Positions 52,864-62,463 of a stretch of 64,000 nt of DNA are shown in pieces. The notes beneath the pieces were generated by a model, which had not been told where the DNA came from, did not search any database, and worked only from the letters and a program-made list of their open reading frames with translations. The DNA is from Alkalihalobacillus deserti (GTDB lineage Bacteria; Bacillota; Bacilli; Bacillales; Bacillaceae_D). The DNA lies in the NCBI RefSeq assembly GCF_020734105.1, contig NZ_JAJAFR010000009.1, forward strand, positions 57,797-121,796, read 5' to 3'. A program made the position numbers and the translations under genes. Position 1 is the first letter of the stretch, and each line of letters opens with the position of its first letter.

Positions 52864-55243
52864 AAGCCTTGAAGACGCTACGACGAAAGAAATGTTTCAG
52901 TCAATTTGTTTGACCATGAAAGAATCAATTCATGCGAATTGGCAGATGACACAACAAACGTATATTGAAAAAGAAAGCAAACAAGTTTATTATTTTTCAA
53001 TGGAATTCTTACTTGGACGTCTAGTAGAGTCCAATTTATTGAACATGGGCATGTTAAACCTTTATAAAGAAACATTAACGGCCTTAGGCTTTGACCCGGA
53101 AGAGGTGTTTCGTGAAGAACATGATGCTGGGTTAGGGAATGGAGGGCTTGGAAGACTTGCAGCTTGCTTCCTTGACTCTCTTGCTTCTCTTCAATTACCT
53201 GGCCATGGAATGGGAATACGATATAAATACGGTCTTTTTCAACAAAAGGTCGTTAATGGCTATCAAGTAGAACTTCCTGACAACTGGCTAAAGGATGAAT
53301 ACATGTGGGAAACAAAACGAGGAGATAAGGCGATTGAAGTCAGGTTCGGGGGTACCGTTGAAACAACAGTTGAAAATGGACATCTCCAATTCCATCATCA
53401 CGATTATGAACGAGTGTTAGCTGTTCCATATGATGTTCCCATTGTAGGGTTTAACAATAATACGGTTAATACTCTTCGTTTATGGAGTGCAGAGTCAACG
53501 ACAAACCATTTTCACTTTCACTCTAGTCGTGGACATGATTATTATCACTATCTCGATTACAAGAGATCAATAGAAAAGATCTCTGAATTTCTTTACCCAG
53601 ATGATTCTTATTATGAAGGGAAAATTTTACGCTTAAAACAGCAATACTTCTTAGTCTCAGCCGGTCTTCAAAGCATCCTTCATCGTTATAAAAAAAGAAA
53701 TAACCCTTTAGAGCAGTTATCTAATCATGTTGTGATTCAAATCAATGATACTCACCCAAGTCTTGTTGTTCCAGAACTAATGCGGCTTTTAATGGACGAA
53801 GAAAAATTAGGTTGGGATGAAGCATGGTCGATCACGCAAAAAACAGTCGCCTATACAAATCATACAACATTGAGCGAAGCCCTAGAAAAATGGCCTGAAG
53901 AAATGATAAAAACCTTGTTTCCACGTTTGTATTTAATCATTCATGAAATCAATGAACGATTTTGCAAAATGCTTTGGTATGATTACCCTGAGCTAAGAGA
54001 GAAGATTCCGGAAATGGCCATCTTATCTTATGAACAAGTTCATATGTCACATCTTTCAATGGTTGGAAGTTTTAGTATTAATGGGGTTGCGAAATTACAT
54101 ACAAACATTCTAAAAGATCGAGTAATGAAACCTTTTTATACTGTATTTCCAGAACGTTTTAATAACAAAACAAACGGGATCACACACAGACGCTGGTTGT
54201 TAAATGTAAATCCTGAGTTAACAAATGTGATCTCTCAGGCAATTGGAACAGATTGGATTCATACTCCCGGTCAGCTGACGAGATTAATTCCATTTGCTAA
54301 TGATGCTGCGTTCCAAGAATCCATTGCCAAGGTGAAGCATGAAAATAAAGTAAAGTTAGCGAACTTCATTAAGAAACAATATAATGTTACGGTCGATGAT
54401 CAGTCCATTGTTGATGTTCATATTAAACGTCTCCATGGTTATAAGCGGCAGCTTTTAAATCTATTTCATATTATTCATTTATATAATAGATGCCTTGAAG
54501 ACCCATCAGTCGAGTTAATTCCACGAACATTTATTTTCGGTGCTAAAGCGGCTCCTGGTTACTCGTTTGCCAAACAAGTCATTAAATTGATTAATGCGGT
54601 TGCTGCAAAAGTTAATACTCACCCTGAAATTAGCTCAAAGATTAAAATTGTCTTTCTTGAAAATTATTCTGTAAGCCTTGCTGAGCGAATCATACCAGCA
54701 GCAGATTTAAGTGAACAAATCTCAACGGCTAGTAAAGAAGCATCTGGTACCGGCAATATGAAATTAATGATGAATGGCGCGCTAACAATCGGTACACTCG
54801 ATGGTGCAAATGTAGAAATTGGTGAATTGGTTGGGGAGGATAATATCTTTACGTTCGGTTTAACCTCCGAGGAAGTATTCAATTACCAACGCGAGGGCGA
54901 ATATCGTGCCCGCGATTATTACAACAATGATAGACGATTACGTAATGTGATGGACCTCCTTGTCAACCAACATTTTTCAGGGGGTGACGTTGAGTTCAAA
55001 GACATCTTCTATTCACTTCTTTACAACAACGATGAATATTTCGTCTTAAAGGATTTTGATAGCTACATTCATGCTCAAAATCGTGTACAGGAAACGTATC
55101 AAAATCAAACAGACTGGTTAAGTAAAAGCATTGTTAACATTGCTCAATCTGGTATGTTTTCTAGTGATCGTACCATTCAAGAATACGCTAAAGATATTTG
55201 GAAGATTAAACCTTCAACGATCGGGAACTTAATCATCAAATAA
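52799..55243 (+). CDS. glgP: Glycogen phosphorylase
   Basis: 814 residues, GT35. Start ATG 52799 is preceded by GAGGAGGATCCCT; it overlaps the end of glgA by 65 bases. Visible: GNGGLGRLAACFLDSLAS, INDTHPSLVVPELMR, RLHGYKRQLLN, and the PLP-lysine in KEASGTGNMKLMMNGALTIG. Degrades glycogen ends to glucose-1-phosphate, so synthesis and degradation are in one operon. Last gene of the operon, followed by a terminator. Confidence 0.95.
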   Translation: MSKTVYNLSQVLKEKLTSSYGKSLEDATTKEMFQSICLTMKESIHANWQMTQQTYIEKESKQVYYFSMEFLLGRLVESNLLNMGMLNLYKETLTALGFDPEEVFREEHDAGLGNGGLGRLAACFLDSLASLQLPGHGMGIRYKYGLFQQKVVNGYQVELPDNWLKDEYMWETKRGDKAIEVRFGGTVETTVENGHLQFHHHDYERVLAVPYDVPIVGFNNNTVNTLRLWSAESTTNHFHFHSSRGHDYYHYLDYKRSIEKISEFLYPDDSYYEGKILRLKQQYFLVSAGLQSILHRYKKRNNPLEQLSNHVVIQINDTHPSLVVPELMRLLMDEEKLGWDEAWSITQKTVAYTNHTTLSEALEKWPEEMIKTLFPRLYLIIHEINERFCKMLWYDYPELREKIPEMAILSYEQVHMSHLSMVGSFSINGVAKLHTNILKDRVMKPFYTVFPERFNNKTNGITHRRWLLNVNPELTNVISQAIGTDWIHTPGQLTRLIPFANDAAFQESIAKVKHENKVKLANFIKKQYNVTVDDQSIVDVHIKRLHGYKRQLLNLFHIIHLYNRCLEDPSVELIPRTFIFGAKAAPGYSFAKQVIKLINAVAAKVNTHPEISSKIKIVFLENYSVSLAERIIPAADLSEQISTASKEASGTGNMKLMMNGALTIGTLDGANVEIGELVGEDNIFTFGLTSEEVFNYQREGEYRARDYYNNDRRLRNVMDLLVNQHFSGGDVEFKDIFYSLLYNNDEYFVLKDFDSYIHAQNRVQETYQNQTDWLSKSIVNIAQSGMFSSDRTIQEYAKDIWKIKPSTIGNLIIK

Positions 55244-55317
55244 GTATTCAAATAAGGGTGCTCCTTATAAGTAACGGTTTAGGAACAGAGGGAGAAACCT
55301 AAAAAAAACATACCATT

Positions 55318-55357
55318 AAGAGACGGGGATCGTACCGATATTCGTCTCTTCTTTTTT
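55318..55357 (+). terminator. Terminator of the glycogen operon
   Basis: AAGAGACG...CGTCTCTT with an inner ATCG/CGAT stem, followed by CTTTTTT. About 75 bases after the glgP stop codon. Confidence 0.8.
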
Positions 55358-55660
55358 ACTAATATACCAAGCGTTTTATAATTTTAATAAGTAAAATAAC
55401 AGCCATATTAACACCTGTTTTAGCAAAGACCATGAATTTAAGTGTACTGACTAAAACGGGCGTTAAATTGTATGTTAATTATTAAGACCATTTTATTACA
55501 AGGTTTTTAAAAGGCTGGGTAGGATTTATAAGAGGAATGAAGCAGACAGTTTCTCCGGTATGTGTCACAGAAACGGTGATTTTTAGTAATAGCGAACTCA
55601 GTACCGGATTTATTTTTCATGGACAAAACATTATAACCCAAGTTAAGTCACTGGTTAATT
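55358..55660. other. Intergenic region, nothing recognised
   Basis: About 300 AT-rich bases between the convergent glgP and glycerophosphodiesterase genes. No gene or structured element recognised. Confidence 0.5.
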
Positions 55661-56413
55661 TTAAAAATCACCTGTTCTTTCAAACCATTCCTTCCTGACC
55701 ACTAATGCCTTTTCTACCTCATCCGTGAAAATGGCATCACAGCCAATTTCAATAAACTTCCTGATCGATCTAATCTCGTTTACCGTATAGGGTCTCAAAC
55801 GAAACCCCTTTTTTATTAGTGCCTTTACTTCTTCCTCTAATAAACTAACATGAGAAAAATGATAACCTAACACATTTGCATGTCTTAAATATTCTTCTGG
55901 TTGAAAGAGTGCTGTCGCTACAATAACACCTGTTTCTAAAAATGGATCCTGCTTTTGAATCAAATGTACGAATTTGTGATCAAAGGAAGATAAAATGATT
56001 CGATCTTCAAGATCGTATTTTTTTAATAACGGTGAAACAGCAGCTATAATCAAATCTCTCTCAAACACATTGCCTTTCACCTCTATATTAAGAATTAACG
56101 AATGATTTGCTGCCCAAATAAGTATCTCTTCCAACGTAGGAATTCTTTCTTCTTTAAATTCGTTACTAAACCAAGAACCTGCACTGAATCCTTTTAACTC
56201 ACTTACGGTAAAATGACGTACTAACCCTTTTCCTGTTGTTGTTCGCTCAAGAGAGAGGTCGTGGATCACAACTGGCACAAGATCTTTTGAAAGCTGAACA
56301 TCAAATTCTATTCCGTCTGCTCCAATATCTACTGAGGCTTGAAAGGCCACCATCGTATTTTCAGGGTACCGGCTTGAGAAACCACGGTGTGCGAAAATCT
56401 TTGTTCCAGTCAA
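55661..56413 (-). CDS. Glycerophosphodiester phosphodiesterase
   Basis: 250 residues from a TTG at 56413 (AAGAGGAGATAAC before it), giving LTGTKIFAHRGFSSRYPENT read as fMet. GDPD family signature: AHRGFSSRYPENT with the catalytic His, then GADGIEFDVQLSKDLVPVVIHD (Glu-x-Asp metal site and second His) and the C-terminal IFTDEVEKALV. Hydrolyses deacylated phospholipids to glycerol-3-phosphate and alcohol; no signal peptide, so cytosolic. Resembles B. subtilis YhdW in size. A longer frame to 56467 lacks a ribosome binding site. Confidence 0.9.
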   Translation of the reverse strand: MTGTKIFAHRGFSSRYPENTMVAFQASVDIGADGIEFDVQLSKDLVPVVIHDLSLERTTTGKGLVRHFTVSELKGFSAGSWFSNEFKEERIPTLEEILIWAANHSLILNIEVKGNVFERDLIIAAVSPLLKKYDLEDRIILSSFDHKFVHLIQKQDPFLETGVIVATALFQPEEYLRHANVLGYHFSHVSLLEEEVKALIKKGFRLRPYTVNEIRSIRKFIEIGCDAIFTDEVEKALVVRKEWFERTGDF

Positions 56414-56466
56414 AGTTATCTCCTCTTTTCTATACCTAACTTCCAAATAGTTCTCAATGAAGATCA

Positions 56467-56600
56467 TTTACAACTATGCTACTGAAAACTGCCCCTTTTT
56501 CTTCTCCACCCATAACAACAGGCACTGATCTCCGTGTACCCGTGAAAATGACATCTCCTTCGCTTAAACCAAAACATGGAACACTTATCGATAATTGCTT
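56467..56600 (-). pseudogene. Possible C-terminal gene remnant of unknown family
   Basis: Minus-strand reading without start codon: ISVPCFGLSEGDVIFTGTRR followed by SVPVVMGGEEKGAVFSS IVVNDLH and a stop. It reads like the end of a globular beta-rich protein, and an upstream stop isolates it. I cannot name the family; it may be chance coding. Confidence 0.3.
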
Positions 56601-57038
56601 GGAAATTAAACATCATATCTTTATTATTCCCCTGTTGAACCATTTAGCCGTTTTTTACAAAGAATCTTTAAAACCCTTTGCTCTTAACCATAGATGACCC
56701 TTTACTTTTTTTATAGATAATAGAGATCGGTTATACGTTTGTTCGTTTCTTTTTCATTGTACTAAAAAGCAAATGTCATTTGAAAGAGCAACGCAAAAAA
56801 GATAAAGCTTTGTCGCTTCACCTATTTTGTACATGTTCGTTTTGTTAATGGTTTGGTTGATCTCGGGTTTATATATTGGCTGAGTTCTTTGGTTTGACTG
56901 GTTTGATTAGTCAGTTAGTAATTTAATCTGGCTGTATAATCACAAGCTTCCCCTCCAATAAGAAACAAAAGTAGATTCATTATATTCATATGAGAGGGTG
57001 CGATTGTCCTATTCCTACATGTTTATTTCTTCTTATCA
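56601..57038. other. Intergenic region, nothing recognised
   Basis: More than 400 AT-rich bases between the phosphodiesterase remnant and the aminotransferase gene. No gene, RNA or repeat seen. Confidence 0.5.
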
Positions 57039-58211
57039 TTAAAAAACTTGAAGTTCTCCAATTCTCTTCATAGCTTCTTCCAACACTTCTTCTTCACTTA
57101 ACAGACCGATGCGAACGTATCCTTCACCATATTTACCAAAACCAATGCCAGGAGCGACGACGACTCTTGCTTTCTCTATAAGGAGGTCGGCAAAGGATTC
57201 TGATGTATAGCCTTCTGGAACAGGAAACCATGCGAAGAAAGATCCTTTTGGAGCCTGAACTTTCCAACCAATGTTTTCCGCTGCAGTAACAAGGGCTTTT
57301 CTTCGTTTTTCATACATATCTACTAGTTGAACAACACTTGATTGATCCGAATTGAGAGCGTAAGCAGCGGCTTCTTGAATCCCCCCAAAAATACTACAAT
57401 AATAATGCTCTTGAATAAGTTCAATTGCTTTTACAACACTTGGATTCCCAACGACGAAACCGACTCTCCAGCCAGCCATATTATAGGTTTTTGAAAGGGT
57501 CAACATCTCCACTCCAACTTCTTTAGAACCTGGAATTTGAAGAAAACTGAGTGGCTTTTCTCCATCAAACCCAATCGCTCCATAGGCAAAATCATGGACG
57601 ACACACACATCGTGTTCATTTGCTAATTGAATCGTTTCTTTAAAGAGTTCTGGTGTCGCTACTGCTCCTGTAGGATTATTCGGGTAATTTAAAAACATCA
57701 GCTTTGCCGTTTGCCACGTCTCTTTATTAATTTCTGAAAAGTCGGGATGGAAATTTTGTTCTGCTCGAAGCGGCATCCCATGTATTCTAGCTCCAGCTAA
57801 TGCAATACCAGACCAGTAATCAGGGTACCCTGGGTCTGGTACTAAAGCTACATCCCCTTCATTCAATAAACATTGACTGATCTCGACAAGACCTGTTTTG
57901 GTGCCAGCAAGAACTGCCACTTCGCTATTGGGATCAATTTCCACCCCATGCTCTTTTTGATAATAATTAGCAACCGCCTCTTTTAAAAATGAGTATCCAG
58001 CAAAAGGAGGGTACTTATAGTAAAGTGGATTGTTTGCTGTGTCTTGTAATTTTTCGACAATCGGTTTAGGAGTAGGTTGGTCTGGATTTCCTTGTCCTAG
58101 GTTAATGACATCATCATGTTGCTCTTTAGCTTTTATTACCTTTTTTACAAGTTTCGAGAAAAATTGTTCAGGTAAACGTTGTAATGCATCTGACTGTGGA
58201 AATATTTTCAT
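57039..58211 (-). CDS. mtnE: Aminotransferase, methionine-salvage MtnE-like
   Basis: 390-residue class I/II aminotransferase. The sequence follows B. subtilis MtnE closely as recalled: LPEQFFSKLVKKV, DVINLGQGNPDQPTP, PGYPDYWSGIALA, NYPNNPTGAVA, FAYGAIGFDGEKPLSFLQ, the PLP lysine in TLSKTYNMAGWRVGF and GSFFAWFPVPEGYTSE. MtnE transaminates 2-keto-4-methylthiobutyrate to methionine, the last salvage step. No other mtn gene and no SAM riboswitch are near, so a broader substrate use is possible. Cytosolic; start ATG behind AGAGGTGGCAACGAG. Confidence 0.85.
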   Translation of the reverse strand: MKIFPQSDALQRLPEQFFSKLVKKVIKAKEQHDDVINLGQGNPDQPTPKPIVEKLQDTANNPLYYKYPPFAGYSFLKEAVANYYQKEHGVEIDPNSEVAVLAGTKTGLVEISQCLLNEGDVALVPDPGYPDYWSGIALAGARIHGMPLRAEQNFHPDFSEINKETWQTAKLMFLNYPNNPTGAVATPELFKETIQLANEHDVCVVHDFAYGAIGFDGEKPLSFLQIPGSKEVGVEMLTLSKTYNMAGWRVGFVVGNPSVVKAIELIQEHYYCSIFGGIQEAAAYALNSDQSSVVQLVDMYEKRRKALVTAAENIGWKVQAPKGSFFAWFPVPEGYTSESFADLLIEKARVVVAPGIGFGKYGEGYVRIGLLSEEEVLEEAMKRIGELQVF

Positions 58212-58537
58212 CTCGTTGCCACCTCTTTTATTTCATTAAGAAAAAACGGTGCTAGCCATCTTTTTCTTAGAAGCAATGAAGCCGCTACTTCTACGACAAA
58301 TGGGTTTCTTGACGTGCTAAGCGCAGCGTGTATTTTAAAAGAAAGAGCCCTTTTCAAACCATGAAAAAGGACTCGTGTTAAATCAAGCATTAAGTGTGTA
58401 TCCAAAAGAGCCTGAAAAAACTCGTTTGGCTACTCTCCTCTTAGTTAAGCCCTAGTTAGAATGATCTATTAAATGTTATGTTCACACTTTTATTTTCAAA
58501 GCTTAATTGAAGAAAAACGTTATGTCAATCTTGTTTT
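58212..58537. other. Intergenic region with imperfect hairpin
   Basis: About 325 bases. An imperfect hairpin GAGCCCTTTTCA / TGAAAAAGGACTC lies near 58345-58375. No T-run, no S-box features. Otherwise nothing recognised. Confidence 0.45.
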
Positions 58538-59278
58538 TCACTTCAAGAATCCTTGCTTCTTTATAAAACTTCCTACTTGTGGTCGCTTCGGTGTAGAAAG
58601 AAAAGCAGCCATTTGTTCAGACCATGTTTCTGATCGTTTTCCTTGGGTTCGTTCATGATAATATTGCTTCATGAGGAGATCATATTCCGTAATGGCTTCG
58701 TCTATTTTCGTTTGATCGTACTGCTCATAATGAACAACCGCTTCATGAGGTAAACGCGGTTTTTGATCAGGGTTTTGCGCTGGATAACCTAGGCATAGAC
58801 CCATGACAGGGAATGTGAATTCTGGGAGCTCCAAAAGCGTAGAAACCGCTTCAGAATCATTCCTAATACCACCTATCATTACTCCCCCAAGACCAAACGA
58901 ACGTGCTGCCAATAGCATATTTTGAGCAACAAGTGCCGCATCAACAGCTCCTACAATGACTTGTTCTTGCTCACCTACTTCAAATGTTTGCTGATGTTTG
59001 TCGCTCGCTTGCTTCAGTCGATAATAATCAGCACAGATAACAAAAAATACAGGGCATGTTTCTACATAGGTTTGATTGCCAGCTAACTTGGCAAGCTTTT
59101 CTTTTTTTTCTTTATCCTTCACCACAATAATACTGTATGCTTGAACATGGTGTGATGTAGGGGCCCATCTTCCTGCCTCAACAATCGTTTCCACTTGTAT
59201 GCTAGTTAGTTGTTCGTCCGAAAATTTCCGAATAGAACGATGGCTATTTATTAACTCAATAATTGAATTTGTTTCCAT
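58538..59278 (-). CDS. nfrA: NADPH-dependent flavin oxidoreductase (nitroreductase family, NfrA-like)
   Basis: 246 residues from the ATG at 59278 (AAAAAGGAGGCATCTATT before it). N-terminal SIIELINSHRSIRKFSDEQL and the GRWAPTSHHVQAYSIIVVKD FMN motif, ILLAARSFGLGGVMIGGIRN, GLCLGYPA and the extended C-terminal tail after residue 175 are those of NfrA/frp-type reductases. FMN-bound, reduces nitroaromatics, flavins and disulfide-containing substrates with NADPH. Other nitroreductase subfamilies are possible. Confidence 0.85.
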   Translation of the reverse strand: METNSIIELINSHRSIRKFSDEQLTSIQVETIVEAGRWAPTSHHVQAYSIIVVKDKEKKEKLAKLAGNQTYVETCPVFFVICADYYRLKQASDKHQQTFEVGEQEQVIVGAVDAALVAQNMLLAARSFGLGGVMIGGIRNDSEAVSTLLELPEFTFPVMGLCLGYPAQNPDQKPRLPHEAVVHYEQYDQTKIDEAITEYDLLMKQYYHERTQGKRSETWSEQMAAFLSTPKRPQVGSFIKKQGFLK

Positions 59279-59403
59279 AATAGATGCCTCCTTTTTATTT
59301 AGTGTACAAGAAGATTTCTTACATCTCAATTAAAACAAAGAACTGAATTTCAGTTGCAGGACAACTAGTTATATCTTACAATTTTAATTGAAGGGAGGTT
59401 TTT

Positions 59404-60582
59404 ATGAATAAACGTTCTGCACCCATACAAGAAACGGAGCGAATTTCTTCGTTAGATATGATGAGGGGTTTTGCCCTTTTTGGTATTCTATTGGCAAATA
59501 GTTTACATTTTCAATATGGCTTATTCTTAATTCCTGACATTCATCATTTCTACCCTCTTGGCACACTAGATAAAGGGGCTGAGATGTTCATTCAGCTTTT
59601 TGCTACCTCAAGTTTTTATACCTTATTCTCATTTCTCTTTGGATATGGTATGGCCTCTTTAAAAGAACGGCTTGAACAGCAACAACTTCCTTTTGGAACT
59701 TTATATTGGCGTCGCACTCTTATATTACTAGTAGTAGGTTTAATCCATGGACTTTTCATTTGGGATGGAGATATTCTCTTTACCTATGCCCTCACCGCTT
59801 TTGTCCTTTTTTTCTTCTTGAAACTAAAAGAAAGAGGACTTCTCATCTGGTCGATCGTCTTGTTATTTATCATGGCACTTTCCATCGCCGTACCTGAGGA
59901 TGATTCAACGACCTTTGATGAGCAACTATTGCACTATTCAATAGCAGAAAAGGAAACGCTTAGTTTGAAAAGTTACCCTGACGTTGTTCAATTTCGACTG
60001 TTCAGTGATCCACTTGGGTTAGGCTTAATTGGCGATATGATTATTCATGCATCGGCTATCATCAGCGTTTTAGGCATGTTCTTGCTAGGTGCTTTTGTTG
60101 CACGAAAAAAATGGCTTGTACATCCTTTACAATATCGATCGCTGCTTTTTCGTGTTTGGTGGATTACATTACTAATTGGATTCCCAAGTAAAATAATTTA
60201 TTTATTTAACGATAGCTACACGTATGAAATGCTACATACAACGGTAGGTGGCCCACTTGTTGCGATGTTTTATGCTTCAAGTATCGCACTGCTTGCTTCA
60301 TCAGCGAGACAGAGTAACATTCTTTATGCATTTACGTATGTAGGGCGACTCTCTTTAACGAATTACTTACTGCAATCCTTGGTTTTCACTACTATATTTT
60401 ATGGTTACGGGTTTAATCTCTTTGGACGCATCGGAATTTTCACTGGATTACTTCTTTGTTTTTCCTTCTTTACCATTCAAGTTCTAGCGAGCAAGTGGTG
60501 GTTAAACCGCTTTTACATCGGTCCATTTGAATGGGGATGGAGAGCTGGGACGTACTTACGTTTACCTAAATTACGCCGATAA
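59404..60582 (+). CDS. DUF418-family integral membrane protein
   Basis: 392 residues, about eight to ten membrane helices. N-terminal signature ERISSLDMMRGFALFGILLA is the DUF418/YeiB hallmark, and GRLSLTNYLLQSLVFTTIFY GYGF near the C-terminus is the second. These are acyltransferase-like membrane proteins of unknown substrate in the cell membrane. Start ATG behind GAAGGGAGGTTTTT. Divergent from nfrA, monocistronic. Confidence 0.9.
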   Translation: MNKRSAPIQETERISSLDMMRGFALFGILLANSLHFQYGLFLIPDIHHFYPLGTLDKGAEMFIQLFATSSFYTLFSFLFGYGMASLKERLEQQQLPFGTLYWRRTLILLVVGLIHGLFIWDGDILFTYALTAFVLFFFLKLKERGLLIWSIVLLFIMALSIAVPEDDSTTFDEQLLHYSIAEKETLSLKSYPDVVQFRLFSDPLGLGLIGDMIIHASAIISVLGMFLLGAFVARKKWLVHPLQYRSLLFRVWWITLLIGFPSKIIYLFNDSYTYEMLHTTVGGPLVAMFYASSIALLASSARQSNILYAFTYVGRLSLTNYLLQSLVFTTIFYGYGFNLFGRIGIFTGLLLCFSFFTIQVLASKWWLNRFYIGPFEWGWRAGTYLRLPKLRR

Positions 60583-60677
60583 CATGCCCCATCGAAAAAG
60601 GTTACCTAAAGCTTATATACACTTCGAAACAAAAATGTTACTAGAGAATGATTTAATAAATTAATTTCCACCTATAA

Positions 60678-60707
60678 AAACAGCAACAGATTTCTCCGTT
60701 GCTGTTT
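60678..60707. terminator. Terminator hairpin after DUF418 gene
   Basis: AAACAGCAAC-AGATTTCTCC-GTTGCTGTTT, a perfect 10-bp stem with A/T flanks. It also follows the minus-strand remnant at 60719. Confidence 0.75.
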
Positions 60708-60718
60708 GACTTCACCTA

Positions 60719-61087
60719 TTACTCAATTACAGCATCTACTTCGGCAATCTTATCCTATGTTGCTGTTAAACCACCAATAGTAATATACCAGTAGACAGGA
60801 TCTAAATAAACAATCTTGCCATTTTGATAAGCTTGAGTCGTTTTCACTACTTCATTTTCTACTGTTTGTTGTCCTGATGATTCACCACCAACAATGGTGC
60901 CTCTATCTACAACAAATAAATATTTAGGATCTTTTTCGGCAATATATTCAAATGAAATATTCTGACCATGGTTAGATACTTCAATCGTCTCATCAATAGC
61001 AGCTACTCCAAATTCATGGAATATCCATGTCATAAATTTCCTTGCCATGTAAAACATGACAATCGTCTTCCCGTGTTCATTTACCAT
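60719..61087 (-). pseudogene. Remnant of siderophore ABC transporter binding protein (YclQ/FatB type)
   Basis: Recognisable C-terminal part of a petrobactin/catecholate-type binding protein: FGVAAIDETIEVSNHGQNIS, YIAEKDPKYLFVVDRGTIVG, YQNGKIVYLDPVYWYITIGG LTAT. The frame is broken by TAG at 60755; beyond it the same frame continues DKIAEVDAVIE to the normal end at 60719. The first two-thirds, including the lipoprotein signal, are missing, and the upstream segment is degraded. No partner permease or ATPase genes remain. Confidence 0.8.
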
Positions 61088-61151
61088 TTTTCGTAGAACT
61101 TTCGTAATTTGGCGGTGGCTCTCCTTTCCCTTCTTCCGGATTTCATACGCC

Positions 61152-61418
61152 TTAAACCCCTAAACGTAACCCAGAACTCCTCTTATAATACAAATCTCCA
61201 AAAATCAGATGAGCCATTAACACAATAATTGGTAGAGTAATAATCGTACGTTCGAGAAAAATAATGACGAAAGCGAAGAATGATTTCGGTAACTTAGAAG
61301 CTAGCAACAGTCCACCGACCTCTGACATGTAACTAAGTTGAGAAACTGATACACAAACGATTGCAAACTTTGTAAATTCACTTTCAATACCACTACCGAT
61401 TACAGCAGGTAAAAACAT
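61152..61418 (-). pseudogene. C-terminal fragment of a YjiH-family membrane protein
   Basis: 88 codons reading MFLPAVIGSGIESEFTKFAI, SYMSEVGGLLLASKLP and VIIFLERTIITLPIIVLMAH. These match the last membrane helices of the nucleoside-recognition-domain (YjiH) family, normally around 440 residues. The fragment runs on past the usual end into unrelated GDLYYKRSSGLRLGV. Non-functional leftover. Confidence 0.65.
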
Positions 61419-61428
61419 ATCACATTAT

Positions 61429-61471
61429 AAAATAGTTTTCTATAATTTCACATTATCGAAAACTATTTTTT
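61429..61471. terminator. Hairpin between YjiH remnant and proline dehydrogenase
   Basis: AAAATAGTTTTC and GAAAACTATTTT arms (12 bp, perfect) with a 17-base loop and a T-run on the plus strand. It may end the putB transcript. Confidence 0.6.
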
Positions 61472-61524
61472 TGCAAAGGATTTGTCTAAGAAACCTGCAA
61501 TATTACTGTTTCGGCTTTTCAAGC

Positions 61525-62445
61525 TTACTTTTTTGAAAAAAATCCTTTCAAAGCAAATGAAACATTTTGAGGCCTTTCTGCCAACCGTCTCATAAAATAA
61601 CCATACCAATCTTCTCCAAAAGGTACATACACCCGCATCGTATAGCCTTCTGCGGCAATTTCCTCTTGTAGCTCTGTCCGAAAACCATAAAGCATTTGAA
61701 ATTCAAACTGAGACTTAGGGATTTGATTCTTTTCGCAAAACTTTTTTACTTTTTCAATGACTTGATGATCATGGGTTGCAATCGCAGTATAACTGCCATT
61801 CAACAAATGTTGTTTAATGATAGCTAAATAGTTTTTATCAATTTTTTCTTTTGATTGAATGGCTACGTCTGCTGACTCCTTATAAGCTCCTTTTACTAAA
61901 CGCAGTGAAATCCCTTTTAACTCTTCTAAGTCTTTCGCAGCGCAATAAAGATATGCTTGTATGACCGTTCCAACATTTTCATATTTCTTTCTTAACTCTT
62001 CTAGAATTTCTAATGTTTGATGATAGTGTGAATAATCTTCCATATCAATTCTAACGAAATTATTTGCTTTTTTAGCGACTTTAAGAATTCGATGCATATT
62101 ATCTATACAAAGTTGACGATCAATATCGAGACCTAATTGTGTTAATTTCAAAGATAAATTGCAATTTACTCCAGTTGCCGATATCGCTTCAAGGGTATCG
62201 ATGCAAACTTGTGTTGATTCCGCTGCCTCTTCTTTATTCAAGACAAACTCACCTAAATGATCAACTGTACATACTAATCCCTTATCATTCAAATGCTTAA
62301 CCACTTTCATGACACTATCAATTGAAACTCCGGCAACCACTTGGGCCGCTCCGAGTTTCAATCCCCACTTTTTTGCTCCTTTGTTTAACATTTTATTTTT
62401 TGACATATAGAGAAAGAAATTTTTGGAAAGCTTTTCAACCATCAC
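61525..62445 (-). CDS. putB: Proline dehydrogenase
   Basis: 306 residues, the length of the FAD-dependent monofunctional Bacillus enzyme. Motifs: AAQVVAGVSIDSVMKVVKHL at the N-terminus, VRIDMEDYSHYHQTLEILEE, RLVKGAYKESADVAI (the Arg/Lys of the FAD-site strand), ATHDHQVIEKVK, and the C-terminal YVPFGEDWYGYFMRRLAERP that closes the active site with its two Arg. Oxidises proline to pyrroline-5-carboxylate. Frame intact, but its normal partner, rocA/putC upstream, is destroyed. Ribosome binding site GGGAGGGATTTGTG. Confidence 0.92.
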   Translation of the reverse strand: MMVEKLSKNFFLYMSKNKMLNKGAKKWGLKLGAAQVVAGVSIDSVMKVVKHLNDKGLVCTVDHLGEFVLNKEEAAESTQVCIDTLEAISATGVNCNLSLKLTQLGLDIDRQLCIDNMHRILKVAKKANNFVRIDMEDYSHYHQTLEILEELRKKYENVGTVIQAYLYCAAKDLEELKGISLRLVKGAYKESADVAIQSKEKIDKNYLAIIKQHLLNGSYTAIATHDHQVIEKVKKFCEKNQIPKSQFEFQMLYGFRTELQEEIAAEGYTMRVYVPFGEDWYGYFMRRLAERPQNVSFALKGFFSKK

Positions 62446-62463
62446 AAATCCCTCCCTTTAGCA

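Noticed and set aside
58212..58440. SAM (S-box) riboswitch expected before mtnE
   Set aside because: None of the conserved S-box blocks are present; only an imperfect hairpin.
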